DNA from: Phycisphaeraceae bacterium
GTDB lineage: Bacteria > Planctomycetota > Phycisphaerae > Phycisphaerales > UBA1924
Length of the DNA: 64,000 bases
Assembly (NCBI GenBank): GCA_015200025.1
Contig: CP054186.1
Location: 1,116,001-1,180,000, forward strand
Direction of reading: 5' to 3'
The translations under genes were made by a program, and so were the position numbers. Under the pieces are notes generated by a model, which was given only the letters and a program-made list of their open reading frames with translations, was not told the origin of the DNA and made no database searches. Each line of letters opens with the position of its first letter. Position 1 is the first letter of the stretch. Below are positions 43,393-63,719 of this stretch, piece by piece.

Positions 43393-45707
43393 GGGGCCGC
43401 CCTCCCGTGGGCCACCGCGCCCGAGAGACCGGGTGCGGCGGCGTCGAGGGAGGCGTGGCTGACACGGCGAGCGATGGCCATCTCGATCAGGAGCAGCGAG
43501 GCCACGGCGGCCCAGAGGTACGCATCCCAAGGTGTATCACGCGAGCCCGTGGGCGGTACCGCGTCGCTCACGCCGGACTCGGGGGCGTCGGCGCGGGTGT
43601 CTTCGATCCACGAAGCCCGAGTGGGGCCCGCCAGCGCTCCGAGCCAGGCCATTACCGCGTCGGGCGATTGGACGCCGGTGTTCGAGCCCGCGGGGTCGGG
43701 GTTGACCGCGACGAGCCCGCGGGTACGTCCCGAGGCGTCGACGGCGCGCCAGAGCCCGGCGGAGCGCTCGGCCCGCGGCGTTGGTCCCTCGCCCCGACCG
43801 ATGATCTCGATCACGCCCTCGCCCGCGGTCGTGCCGCCGGAGAGATCGACCTTTCGCGCGGAGGCCGAGCCCTGGGGCCAGGGCGGGGTTTGACCGGCGC
43901 TCGCCCACGCGGGTCCCTGCGCCCGCCCGAGCCCCTGGCGGATGGTTTCCTGGATGAGCGGGACCATGAGGGGCATCGCCGGGAGGTTGGTCCATGCGAG
44001 GTCCGGGGCGGTGGACAGATACGCCACGAGGCCGCGCCCCGTTGGTCCCGTCGTGATCATCATCAGGGGGGTCCCGTCGGCGAGCGCGAGGGCCGGACGA
44101 GGCGCGGGAGCCTTCGGCGGCCAGACGCGGAACACGCGGACCGGCTTGGCAAGTTCGGCGAGCTCGGGCCCTACCAGCGCGAAGAGCGGCTGTTCGGCCT
44201 CCCCGACACCCGGCGCGACGGCCCACCCTTGGACCTCGGGCCCCGAACCCCGGGGCTCCTCGTCGAGCGTCCACGGCAAAGCGAACGCGTCGCGGAACCG
44301 CCCGTGCCATGCCTGCGACGCGGCCCCGGGCGGGGGCGTGACGAACACGACGCCTCCCGCGTCGAGGGAGGCCCTCAGCGCCTCCCAGCCCCGGGCGTCG
44401 ATGAGGTCGGGCCTGGGGACGAAGACGATGTCGTGCGTGAGAAAGACCTCGCCCGTCGCGGCCTGAGGATCGATCAGGTCGACGACGACTTCATCGTCGC
44501 GCCGGTCGAAGGCGGATGCCGAGGGCGAGACCGCGAGCGTCAACCAGTCGGCGGGCTCGTACTGATCGGGGCCCGCGGGCCTGATCCCACCCGGGGTGAC
44601 GCGCCTGGGCGAGACGATGGCCGCCCGGAGTTGTCCGCGGGTCGGGATCGGGAGGACGGCACGGTCGTCCGCGGGGAGGTCGTCGGGGTCGAGCGAGGCG
44701 ATGAGGGCCGCCCCGCTGTCGCCCGCGAGTCCTTGGGGCGGAGGGACGGCGAGGGAGACGACGGCGGTTTCCTGGCCCGGCGCCCACGTGATGGTCGCGT
44801 GCTGGGATGGGCCCATGGCGCCGGAGGCCGACGACATGCTCATCGTGACGCGGGTCTCACCCGTCGCGTCGGTGCCGAAGCGTCGGAGACGGGCGCGGGC
44901 CAGGGCGGGCGCCGGATCGCGTCCGCCCGCGCCCGGCGCGAGGACGACCGACGAAAGCGGGACGATCGACTCGATCATGACATTGACCGCGGGTCGGGCG
45001 GCGGGCCGGGTCGCCTGCACGGCGATGGGCGCGGCCCCGTCGCGTGCGGCCTCGGGGGTGGCCAGCGGGGGGAGGGGCTTGGCGGTGTCGGCGGAGCCTT
45101 GCCTCCACCCCGAGAGCATCGCGAGCCGGAGGGCCGGAGCGCCCTGCTGCTGGAGCTCGCGGACCATCGCGACGGCGCCGGTCCAGTCGGCGGCGCTGTC
45201 CGCGGGCGTGACGCGTTGGAGGCTCTGGATGACCCCGGCGATATCGGCCGAGGGCGGGAAGACGATGTTCTCGGCGGGCCCGGCGGCGGCGATGAGGCCC
45301 GCGCGGTCGCCGCGGGCGGGTGAGAGGTCCTTGAGGAGCGATTCGGCCGTGGCCTTGAGGCCCTCGAAGTCCGTGGCGCCGCCCTGGCCGACGACCCCGG
45401 CGGTGAGTGAGTTATCGAGGACGATGACCAGGGTGCGTGGCCCCTGCGTTTCGAGCCACCCGCCCGCGCCGAGGAGGGGTCTCCCGAACGCCAAGGCGAT
45501 GAGCGCGACCAGGACGCACCGCGAGGCGAGGAGGAGGAGTTGCTCGAGGCGTGTCCGGCGGCGCTGCCGGCGGTACGCGTCGAGGAGGAAGCGCATCGCG
45601 GCCCAGGGGACGGGACGCCGGCGGCGCCGCATGAGGATGTGGATCAGGATCGGCGCGGCGATGGCCGCGAGCCCGACCGCGAGGAGTTGTGGGTTGAGGA
45701 ACGTCAT
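43389..45707 (-). CDS. BatA-domain membrane protein with VWA-like region
   Basis: A 772-residue protein. The N terminus LAVGLAAIAAPILIHILMRR...PVPWAAMRFL followed by RRTRLEQLLLLASRCVLVALIALAFGRP is the double-TM BatA domain. A VWA-like domain follows (TLVIVLDNSLTAGVV), where the metal motif DxSxS has become DNSLT and may not bind metal. The middle has a glutamine-amidotransferase-like region and near the C terminus there is another TM helix (LWAAVASLLLIEMAIA). In Bacteroides-type Bat operons such proteins sit with MoxR and DUF58 partners. It starts 59 bases after the DUF58 gene and overlaps the next gene. Confidence 0.85.
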   Translation of the reverse strand: MTFLNPQLLAVGLAAIAAPILIHILMRRRRRPVPWAAMRFLLDAYRRQRRRTRLEQLLLLASRCVLVALIALAFGRPLLGAGGWLETQGPRTLVIVLDNSLTAGVVGQGGATDFEGLKATAESLLKDLSPARGDRAGLIAAAGPAENIVFPPSADIAGVIQSLQRVTPADSAADWTGAVAMVRELQQQGAPALRLAMLSGWRQGSADTAKPLPPLATPEAARDGAAPIAVQATRPAARPAVNVMIESIVPLSSVVLAPGAGGRDPAPALARARLRRFGTDATGETRVTMSMSSASGAMGPSQHATITWAPGQETAVVSLAVPPPQGLAGDSGAALIASLDPDDLPADDRAVLPIPTRGQLRAAIVSPRRVTPGGIRPAGPDQYEPADWLTLAVSPSASAFDRRDDEVVVDLIDPQAATGEVFLTHDIVFVPRPDLIDARGWEALRASLDAGGVVFVTPPPGAASQAWHGRFRDAFALPWTLDEEPRGSGPEVQGWAVAPGVGEAEQPLFALVGPELAELAKPVRVFRVWPPKAPAPRPALALADGTPLMMITTGPTGRGLVAYLSTAPDLAWTNLPAMPLMVPLIQETIRQGLGRAQGPAWASAGQTPPWPQGSASARKVDLSGGTTAGEGVIEIIGRGEGPTPRAERSAGLWRAVDASGRTRGLVAVNPDPAGSNTGVQSPDAVMAWLGALAGPTRASWIEDTRADAPESGVSDAVPPTGSRDTPWDAYLWAAVASLLLIEMAIARRVSHASLDAAAPGLSGAVAHGRAAP

Positions 45708-45766
45708 CGTGAGCGACTACGTGCGGGGGCGCGGTTCAGGGCCGGGGAGCGGATGCCCGCGCCCGG

Positions 45767-46786
45767 TCAACCGTATTTGCTCCGTTTGATCTGGGCGTTG
45801 CGCCTCGCGACGAAGGCGGCCAAGGCCGGCCCGAGCCAGTCGTGGGTGTCGACGACCTGGTGGTCGAACCCGAACCCTCGGACGAGGCGCTGGACGGCGG
45901 CGAGGTGGTCGGCCAGGGCTTTGAGGTACCCGTCGCGGAGGGCCCTGGGATCGACCCTGAGCGTGGGCTCGCCCTCGAGCCCCATGAACGGCGCGGTGTC
46001 GGTGAACGGGAAGTCGAGCTCGGCCCGATCGAGGACCTGGAAGACGATGAGGTCGTGCCCGGCGTGGCGGACGCGGGCGAGGGCCTCGCGGACGTGCGCC
46101 ACGTCCTGGAAGAGGTCGCTGACGATGACCATAAGGCACCGGTTGGCGACCCCGCCGAGGATCTGATCGACGGCCCGGCGGAGGTCGGTGGGCCTGGGCT
46201 CGGACCCGGGGGTCTGGTCGGGGTGGGTGGCCAAGGCCGAGACGATGGGCCGCCACGCGGATTTGCCCCCGGACCGGCGGATCGCGTGCCGGACCTCGTC
46301 GGCGAAGACCACCAGCCCAACCCGGTCGCCCTGGCGGAGGGTGATGTAGGCCAAGGCCGCGGCCATGGCCGTGGCGTGATCGAACTTGGTCCAGTTCGTG
46401 CGCCCGTCGAGGGAGACTTCGCGTCCCGAGCCCGAAGCCTCGGCGAAAAGCCGGCTGCCGTAGTTCATCGACCCCGAGGAATCCACGAGGACGAGCAGGT
46501 CGAGGTTGGTTTCCTGCTGGTACTGCTTGAGCTGGAGCTTGTCGCTGCGGCCGTAGACCTTCCAATCGAGGTGCCGGAGGTCATCGCCCGGGACGTAGGG
46601 GCGGTGTTGGGCGAACTCGACGGAATAGCCCTGGAAGGGGGAGCGGTGGAGTCCGCTGGAGAGCCCCTCGATGATCATCTTGGCCCTCAGTTCGAAGGAG
46701 GTCAGCCGGGCGAGGGTCTGGGGGTGGAGATAGAGGGAAGCGTCGACGGTGGGTCCGGACTCGGATCGGCGGGGGCCGCTGGGCAT
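45767..46786 (-). CDS. DUF58 domain-containing protein
   Basis: About 339 residues from ATG 46786. The N-terminal GLSSGLHRSPFQGYSVEFAQHRPYVPGDDLRHLDWKV block is the DUF58 signature, with the FAQHRPYVPGDD...DWK motif. It is followed by a VWA-type metal site LLVLVDSSGSMNYG with an intact DxSxS. DUF58 proteins are nearly always encoded beside a MoxR AAA ATPase and thought to be remodelled by it. It is the first gene of the minus-strand operon and diverges from rpoB. No strong ribosome-binding site is seen before the ATG. No moxR is found between this gene and rpoB. Confidence 0.92.
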   Translation of the reverse strand: MPSGPRRSESGPTVDASLYLHPQTLARLTSFELRAKMIIEGLSSGLHRSPFQGYSVEFAQHRPYVPGDDLRHLDWKVYGRSDKLQLKQYQQETNLDLLVLVDSSGSMNYGSRLFAEASGSGREVSLDGRTNWTKFDHATAMAAALAYITLRQGDRVGLVVFADEVRHAIRRSGGKSAWRPIVSALATHPDQTPGSEPRPTDLRRAVDQILGGVANRCLMVIVSDLFQDVAHVREALARVRHAGHDLIVFQVLDRAELDFPFTDTAPFMGLEGEPTLRVDPRALRDGYLKALADHLAAVQRLVRGFGFDHQVVDTHDWLGPALAAFVARRNAQIKRSKYG

Positions 46787-46932
46787 TGAAGGGAGTGTAC
46801 TCGGCCGCTGGAGGAAGGTTTCGGGCCACGCAACGGCTGTGTAAAGCATATGTTAGGTAAGTAAGTATTTTGTTTGTATGCTCTGAAAATTCAAGAACAA
46901 TACTGATGGCACAGGAATTGCCGGATGAGTGC
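46787..46932. promoter_or_regulatory. AT-rich divergent region upstream of the DUF58 gene
   Basis: The stretch from about 46843 to 46915 is strikingly AT-rich for this genome. It contains TATGTTAGG, TAAGTAAGTATTTTG and GAAAATTCAAGAAC on the plus strand. On the minus strand TTGTTC and TACAAA are spaced by 16 bases and could form a promoter for the DUF58 operon. I cannot choose one start with confidence. Together with 46962-47209 it makes a 423-base gap without a gene. Confidence 0.35.
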
Positions 46933-46961
46933 TCGACGCACCCGTGGTGGGGTGTTATACT
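46933..46961 (+). promoter_or_regulatory. Extended -10 sigma70-type promoter of rpoB
   Basis: TCGACG (four of six matches to TTGACA) at 46933-46938 is followed by a 17-base spacer and TATACT at 46956-46961, with TG at 46953-46954 giving an extended -10 (TGTTATACT). Transcription would begin near 46968, leaving a 240-base GC-rich leader before the rpoB ATG. The leader has no recognised riboswitch or Shine-Dalgarno sequence. Confidence 0.6.
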
Positions 46962-47209
46962 GGTGGGTTCTGCCGATTGAGGCGTGCGCGCTCTCGCAGG
47001 CGAACGGATTGCGACGACGGTAGCGGCGGTCACGGGTTCGGACGTTCGGCGGTCTGTTTCGGCACACGGCAGCGGCGTGAAAGACACGGTGCATTGAAGG
47101 CTCACGGTTTCTGGCGAACCGCGACGGGATTCGTTCCGTCGGCGGCTTGTGTTGTTGGCGGGTCTGGCGGTCCAAGGTGTTCGCGGGGCGGGTCACAACG
47201 GGGTCCACG

Positions 47210-51058
<3,849 letters not shown>

Positions 51059-51171
51059 GGCGTTCCCGACGGCCGGGCCGGACGGTGTCGTGCGAACGGG
51101 GTGTGGGGGTGTGACCGGGGCGTGGGGGGTCGGATCGAAGCAACCGCTTGCTCCAGAAGGAGTCGCGAATC

Positions 51172-55557
<4,386 letters not shown>

Positions 55558-55585
55558 GCCCCCCGTTCCACCACCACACCCCCCC

Positions 55586-55620
55586 GCGGGCCCGGTCATC
55601 ACCGGGCCCGCTTTGTTTTT
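55586..55620 (+). terminator. Rho-independent terminator of rpoBC
   Basis: An 11-bp perfect stem (GCGGGCCCGGT / ACCGGGCCCGC) with a four-base CATC loop is followed by TTTGTTTTT. It lies 28 bases after the rpoC stop and is the clearest intrinsic terminator in the window. Confidence 0.9.
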
Positions 55621-55668
55621 CCCGTGCCCGAGGCCACGCCTGGCCGAACCCTCGGTGCCACCGGGCAA

Positions 55669-55741
55669 TGGAGCGAACCGGACTCGAACCGGCAACCCCT
55701 AGCTTGCAAAGCTAGTGCTCTACCAATTGAGCTATCGCCCC
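55669..55741 (-). tRNA. tRNA-Ala (anticodon UGC)
   Basis: A full cloverleaf can be drawn on the minus strand. The acceptor stem GGGGCGA pairs with TCGCTCC including the G3-U70 pair that is the alanine identity element. The D-arm is GCTC/GAGC, the anticodon stem CTAGC/GCTAG with loop TTTGCAA (anticodon TGC), the T-arm GCCGG-TTCGAGT-CCGGT, and the discriminator base A. The 3' CCA is not encoded. A TAAAGT box at 55752-55757 lies just upstream. Confidence 0.96.
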
Positions 55742-55792
55742 TCGACGCCGAACTTTAGGGGCCCGACCGAGACCGGGCCGCCGGGTCATTCA

Positions 55793-56647
55793 TCAGCGCC
55801 AGCGTCGCCAATCGGGCACGTAGTGCGGGTCGTTGTCCCGGGTGGCCGAGCCGACGGGCACGAGCGGAGATCCGACCGCGACGTCTTCGCGCGAGGCGGA
55901 GGCGTGGACACTCCCGTCGGCCCGGGCGCCGTGGCTGAGGCCGGCCCGTCCGCGGGTGGCCCCGTGCCGGAAGGCCGTGGTCGGAGATCCGTTGGGTGTC
56001 CACGCGCCGGCGCCGGCGTAGAGATTCGGGGGGTCGAGCAGGCACGTGCTCCGGGCCCCGCCCTGACCCACCGCCAGGAGCGTGTCCGCGAAGACGAACA
56101 GCTCGGTCGGCCGCTCGATCTCGAACAGGCGTCGCCAGGGACGGTGGCCGATCGTCTCCGCCCACCCCGGGGTGTGCGGCGGCGTCAGGTAATACCCGTT
56201 GTACCCGTAGGTCGTCGTGGGCACCCGTGCCCTGCCCTGCGGCGTATACGTGCCCCAGGGCTGTGACGGGCACTCGAACAGCCCCCCGCGTGCCCGGGCC
56301 GCCTCGACGTACGGCGAGAGCAACCCCCGCTCCATCTCGGCGTGCGAGCCGTCGGGCGAGTCGGCGCCCCACCAGTACACCGTCGGGCCGTCGCCCACGT
56401 GCTCGGGCCTCCAATAGGCCAAGGGAGACGAATACTCGCGGAAATCACCCGAGTAGGCCGTCCACGCCGTGATGATCTGCTTGAGGTTCGAGAGGCACAG
56501 CGTCCGCTTGGCCGCGTCACGCGCCTTGGCGATCCCGGGCAGCAGGATCGACATCAGCACCGCGACGATCGCGATCACCACCAGCAGCTCGATCAGCGTG
56601 AACCCCGGGGGGCGGTGCCCCGTCCTCCCGGGTCGGCGATTGCTCAT
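55793..56647 (-). CDS. Type II pseudopilin-like protein (DUF1559-like)
   Basis: A 284-residue protein starting at ATG 56647, overlapping the propeller gene's TGA by four bases. The prepilin leader ends in [36 protein letters not shown]: Gly-Phe cleavage site, Glu at +5 and the hydrophobic N-terminal helix, followed by CLSNLKQI. This is the type II secretion / prepilin H-motif family greatly expanded in planctomycetes. The C-terminal domain has several Trp/Tyr-rich stretches and two Cys ([15 protein letters not shown]). It is the third gene of the cobalamin-riboswitch operon. The role of these many pseudopilins is unknown; fibre or surface-scaffold formation is assumed. Confidence 0.87.
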   Translation of the reverse strand: MSNRRPGRTGHRPPGFTLIELLVVIAIVAVLMSILLPGIAKARDAAKRTLCLSNLKQIITAWTAYSGDFREYSSPLAYWRPEHVGDGPTVYWWGADSPDGSHAEMERGLLSPYVEAARARGGLFECPSQPWGTYTPQGRARVPTTTYGYNGYYLTPPHTPGWAETIGHRPWRRLFEIERPTELFVFADTLLAVGQGGARSTCLLDPPNLYAGAGAWTPNGSPTTAFRHGATRGRAGLSHGARADGSVHASASREDVAVGSPLVPVGSATRDNDPHYVPDWRRWR

Positions 56648-58401
56648 CGCTCGTCCCTCCGAACGCGGCGGATCAGGGCCTTCCGGTCGGCGGCGGTGAT
56701 CACGCCGTCGCGGTCCACGTCTCGCCGGCCACGCCCCTGCTCCCACGCGTAGACGTCCTCGAGGTCGATCACCTCGTCGAGGTTCACGTCGTACGCCATC
56801 GGGGCCGGGCCCAACGCCACAAGCCCGCCCGCGCCGATCGTGTAGACGCACCCGCCCGCCACGCCCGGAGAACTCCCGGCGCCCGCGTAGCGACCGATGA
56901 TCTTCGGCGGCCCAAGGCCCAAAGAGTCCAGGTCGATCGCCGTCAGCGCGACGTCGGGCGACTCGCCACCGGGCGTCGACGCCATGGTCCCGACGAGCAC
57001 GACGCGGCGGCCCTCGCCGGCCACACCCTCGCGAGAAACCAATGGCTGGGTCGACCACCCGCCCACGGAGAGGTTCTCGCTCGCGTCCATGACCCCATCG
57101 CCGTTGAGATCCCACCACAGGCCGGTCGGGCTCTGCCAGACGACCGACGCGGAGGACCCGAGGTCGTCAAAGACCTGCACGGTCGGCCGGGTCCCGAAGC
57201 CGTTGAGCCCGCCCGAAACGACGACCCGGGTCGGCTCCAAAGGAGAGCGCCCCGGGACGGCCACGGGGATCGACGCGGAACGGTTGCAGGGCGTCGACCA
57301 GACCACTCCGCCCGACGCCGCGTCGAGCTTGAGCAGGTTGCTCGACCATGTTCCGCCGAAGAAGGCGTAGGAGGCGGTGTAGACCGAACCGCCGGACGCC
57401 GTGAGCCCGCCGAAAAACCCTTCGGGCATGACGTTCTCGGTGCGCCAGAGGGGCCCGATGGCGTTGAGCGAGCGGGCGTCGAAGCACGCGACCGCGCCGG
57501 GCTCGAAACCGAAATCGCCCGCCGACGTGACGAACACACGCCCGTCGGCGAACGCCGGTGTATTTCCGCTCGTCGTGCCGAGCGTCTCGGACCAGACCAC
57601 CTCGCCCGGGTCGAACGGGTTCCAAGCCCCCATCCGCGGATCGGCGTTGATGCAGTACAGCCGGCCTTCCACGCCGAACCCGTCGTAATCGGTGAGGAAG
57701 ATACGGTTGCGGAAGGGCAGGTCGTCCGTCACCACGGGGGACGCGTTGACCACCGGGCGCGGCAGCGGTGTGATCCACCGCGACTGCCCGGTGATGAGAT
57801 CGAACGCCATCACGAAACTGCCAACGACGACGACGACCGCGCGGTTCCGGGCGTCGATGGCGGGCGTCGACCGGGACTCGAAGTACGGCGCCGGGGTGGG
57901 CGACGACCAGACAACACCGCCCGTCCAACGGTCGATGGCGTAGATCGAGTACAGGCGTTGATCTCCGACCCGGACCGAACCCAGCGCGTAAACACAGTTC
58001 TGGGAGACCACCGGCGAAGACCGACCGGCGAAGTCGATCGTCCTCCCCTGCAAATCGGTGGAACACACCCAGAGGGGCGTCGGGCCGAGCGACACGGGGC
58101 CGCAGATCGCCGATCGTAGAGGATCCCCCGCGAGGTGGGACCACGTGTCCTGGCCGAGCGCTCGGGCGGGATCGGACGAGGCGAGCCCGAACATGAACAA
58201 CGGCACCATCGCGGAGCGCCAGGGGCGGCGGGCCGGCGCAAGCCATCGGCCCGCGCGGTCTCCCTCCAGCCAGCGGAGCGGCCACATGCCCGCCGCGCCC
58301 TGGTCGCTCGCGATCGCGTCCGTCCGAACACGCCGCGGAGTGCCGGCGCCCGTCGAACGGGCCGGCGTTCCGCGTACGGATGTCGGGCACTCGCCTCTCA
58401 C
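56644..58401 (-). CDS. Secreted PQQ-like beta-propeller protein with Ca-binding repeats
   Basis: About 585 residues if started at GTG 58401, which overlaps the upstream stop (GTGA); an internal ATG at 58287 would also place a signal-like segment ([17 protein letters not shown] ... ARALGQ) near the start. The body is an outer-membrane-assembly/PQQ-like propeller: [39 protein letters not shown] and [13 protein letters not shown]. The C terminus has two loops, [16 protein letters not shown] and [16 protein letters not shown], resembling dockerin type I EF-hands, but without the terminal Gly-Cys. It sits second under the cobalamin riboswitch. A surface propeller recalls BtuG, the Bacteroides cobalamin binder, though this is only analogy. 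Confidence 0.82.
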   Translation of the reverse strand: MRGECPTSVRGTPARSTGAGTPRRVRTDAIASDQGAAGMWPLRWLEGDRAGRWLAPARRPWRSAMVPLFMFGLASSDPARALGQDTWSHLAGDPLRSAICGPVSLGPTPLWVCSTDLQGRTIDFAGRSSPVVSQNCVYALGSVRVGDQRLYSIYAIDRWTGGVVWSSPTPAPYFESRSTPAIDARNRAVVVVVGSFVMAFDLITGQSRWITPLPRPVVNASPVVTDDLPFRNRIFLTDYDGFGVEGRLYCINADPRMGAWNPFDPGEVVWSETLGTTSGNTPAFADGRVFVTSAGDFGFEPGAVACFDARSLNAIGPLWRTENVMPEGFFGGLTASGGSVYTASYAFFGGTWSSNLLKLDAASGGVVWSTPCNRSASIPVAVPGRSPLEPTRVVVSGGLNGFGTRPTVQVFDDLGSSASVVWQSPTGLWWDLNGDGVMDASENLSVGGWSTQPLVSREGVAGEGRRVVLVGTMASTPGGESPDVALTAIDLDSLGLGPPKIIGRYAGAGSSPGVAGGCVYTIGAGGLVALGPAPMAYDVNLDEVIDLEDVYAWEQGRGRRDVDRDGVITAADRKALIRRVRRDER

Positions 58402-59216
58402 CGGCGGCGCCTCCTCACGCCCGCCCACACGCCCGCGAACGAGGCCGCCGCGAGCACGCCCGGCGACGGGATCGGCGTCACGCGTGCGAACCCGTCGATC
58501 TCGGGGGTGCCCAACGCGTCGATGTCATTGCTGACACGCACGTACGAGACCGAGGACAAGCCCCAGGCGCCGATATCGATGCCCAGCCCGCCGCCCGAGC
58601 CCGCGTAGGCCGCCGCGAGCTCTTCACGCGTGAGGCCGAGCGCCGAGAGCGAGGGGTCCACGGGTCTGGTGAAGTCGGTCGGGATCGTGCCCAGATCGCT
58701 CCCGAACTGGAGGTCGGCGATGTCCTGCCAGCCGAGCGTGGGGAACCCGCCCTCGGGGCTCACGCCGATGAGCGTCACCCAGGTCACGCCGTCCGAGGAG
58801 AGCTCGATGGTCCCGCCCTCGTCGAAGATCCCCGACACGCGGCCGTTGGCGTCGGTGACGTAGAACTGGTTTCCGAAGATCAGGAGATCGATCCCGTATG
58901 GGTTGTTGGGGTCGTTGAGGATCGGGGTGTCGAACCGGACCGTCAGGTGGCCGCCGCGTCCGATGCCCACCACGTCCGTGTACCAATACGGAGAGTTGAA
59001 CGGCGTGACCGAATCGCCGAAGAAGTTCACCCGCGTGGGCATCCCGATCGCCGCCGACGAATCCGTGAAGTTCGGGTCCACACCCGCACCCGCGTTGTAC
59101 GACACGACCGCCGTCGCCCACGGATCGCCCGCCCACGCCGACCCCATCACCGCCACCACCGGCACGCCCGCGGCACCCCAGGACACAAACCAACGCAACG
59201 GAAGAACACGCCTCAC
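58398..59216 (-). CDS. PEP-CTERM-like surface protein under cobalamin riboswitch control
   Basis: A 272-residue exported protein. GTG 59216 is chosen because GGAGG lies five bases upstream and a signal peptide (VLPLRWFVSWGAAGVPVVAVMGSAWA) then begins the protein; longer frames run into the riboswitch leader. The mature part starts DPWATAVVSYNAGAGVDPNF and contains VRFDTPILNDPNNPYGIDLLIFGNQFYV, resembling, from memory, 'cell surface proteins' found in cobalamin-uptake loci. The end, IPSPGVLAAASFAGVWAGVRRRR, is a PEP-CTERM-type sorting tail. It is the first gene of the operon and ends in a GTGA overlap with the propeller gene. Confidence 0.8.
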   Translation of the reverse strand: MRRVLPLRWFVSWGAAGVPVVAVMGSAWAGDPWATAVVSYNAGAGVDPNFTDSSAAIGMPTRVNFFGDSVTPFNSPYWYTDVVGIGRGGHLTVRFDTPILNDPNNPYGIDLLIFGNQFYVTDANGRVSGIFDEGGTIELSSDGVTWVTLIGVSPEGGFPTLGWQDIADLQFGSDLGTIPTDFTRPVDPSLSALGLTREELAAAYAGSGGGLGIDIGAWGLSSVSYVRVSNDIDALGTPEIDGFARVTPIPSPGVLAAASFAGVWAGVRRRRR

Positions 59217-59454
59217 TCGAGCCTCCCCGCGGCGGATCGCGGCCGCGGCATCCCCCGGCGAAAGCACGCCGAGGGCTCCCCGTGCACGCGGGGGCCGTCG
59301 CGAAAAGATGGAGCGTTCGAGCAAGCGGCACGCGAGGGAAGGCGCGGGCCGATCGACCGAGCGCCCTGCCCGGCCGACAAGGCCAAGGCTCGCGAGGGCC
59401 GCCACGTCGCCGAAGCCCCGCGGCGTGTTCGCCACAGAACAACGGTCAGCCGTC
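59217..59454 (-). promoter_or_regulatory. Expression platform between riboswitch and start codon
   Basis: This GC-rich leader has several hairpins but no U-tract, so no intrinsic terminator is visible. Just before the Shine-Dalgarno GGAGG is CCGCGGCCGCGATCCGCCGCGG, whose two CCGCGG ends can pair, placing a stable hairpin directly beside the ribosome-binding site. Control of translation initiation rather than transcription is therefore the simpler model. A second hairpin (CCCCGCGTGCACGGGG) lies upstream. Confidence 0.4.
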
Positions 59455-59692
59455 GGCAGGTCTTCCGGCTCCGTGCTCCGCGTGCCCGCCTTCCCGGCTC
59501 GCGGCCGTCCCCAACTCAACAGGGACCGACCCGATCCAGTGGCCCCACGCGGTTCCCCGCGTGGTTGGGCACGCATCTCCGCACGTTACGGCGGCGCGTC
59601 CGCGGTGGGATCGGCCTTGGGCCGCGACCGGCCTCTGACCTCACCACACTTCCCTTTTCAGCCCGGCTTGGCTCGGAGGCCTCCCGGGCACC
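59455..59692 (-). ncRNA. Cobalamin (B12) riboswitch
   Basis: Read on the minus strand, the leader contains the conserved blocks of the cobalamin aptamer in the right order. They are a 5' GGTGCCCGGGAGG paired stem, AAAAGGGAAG, GGTGAGG, the B12-box core GCCACTGG (59536-59543), GGGAAGGC (around 59490) and the 3' block AGCCGGAAGACCTGCC (59455-59470). A TTGACA/TAGGCT promoter lies directly upstream. It should shut down the three downstream genes when adenosyl- or methylcobalamin is abundant. The expression platform lies in the 238 bases between the aptamer and the GTG at 59216. Confidence 0.92.
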
Positions 59693-59704
59693 GACAACAT
59701 GAAC

Positions 59705-59732
59705 AGCCTATCAACCATGCCTTGCGTGTCAA
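59705..59732 (-). promoter_or_regulatory. Sigma70-type promoter for the riboswitch operon
   Basis: On the minus strand a perfect TTGACA (59727-59732) is followed by a 16-base spacer and TAGGCT (59705-59710). The expected transcription start near 59698 is six bases before the 5' end of the cobalamin aptamer, so promoter and riboswitch support each other. It lies in the gap after the carB stop. Confidence 0.7.
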
Positions 59733-59798
59733 GCCGAACTCAGGCCCGACGCCGAAAAAGCATAAGTCAAGCCTCGACAAGGATTTACGCCGAACGTG

Positions 59799-63374
<3,576 letters not shown>

Positions 63375-63573
63375 GGGGCCCGCTCCGTGGGCGGGCCGAC
63401 GCCGGAGCCGACTCGCGGAAAGACCGTCCACGCGGCTCGCCCCGCGGCCGGAAAAACCGGCCCGCCGGGCCCGGCGGCGCAAACTCCACCACGATACGCC
63501 GCCCGCCCCCGAACATCCACACCCCGGATCCGTGCCGGATGGAGATCCCCCGCGAAACCCCGCGGATTCACGC

Positions 63574-63579
63574 TAGAAT
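63574..63579 (+). promoter_or_regulatory. Candidate -10 element of tRNA-Ser
   Basis: TAGAAT, five of six matches to TATAAT, ends 13 bases before the mature 5' end of tRNA-Ser in GC-rich surroundings, the expected position for a tRNA promoter with a short 5' leader. No good -35 hexamer is seen. Confidence 0.4.
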
Positions 63580-63592
63580 CGCCGCTCACGCC

Positions 63593-63680
63593 GGTGAGGT
63601 GGCTGAGCGGTCGAAAGCGCCGGACTTGAAATCCGGTAGGGGGCTCGTCTCCCTCGTGGGTTCGAATCCCACCCTCACCG
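63593..63680 (+). tRNA. tRNA-Ser (anticodon UGA)
   Basis: An 88-base class II tRNA. The acceptor GGTGAGG pairs with CCTCACC, discriminator G. The D-arm contains GGCTGAGCGGTCGAAAGC. The anticodon stem CCGGA/TCCGG encloses CTTGAAA (anticodon TGA). A long variable arm (around 63637-63655) follows, then GTGGG-TTCGAAT-CCCAC. Long variable arm and discriminator G are serine features. CCA is not encoded. Confidence 0.96.
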
Positions 63681-63719
63681 TTCCGCGGGCCCGCGTCGAG
63701 CCCCGCCCCTTCGGCGTTG

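Noticed and set aside
58401..59576. 392-residue version of the PEP-CTERM-like protein starting in the riboswitch region
   Set aside because: The extra 120 residues would be translated from the cobalamin aptamer and its platform. GTG 59216 has a proper Shine-Dalgarno and puts a signal peptide at the N terminus.
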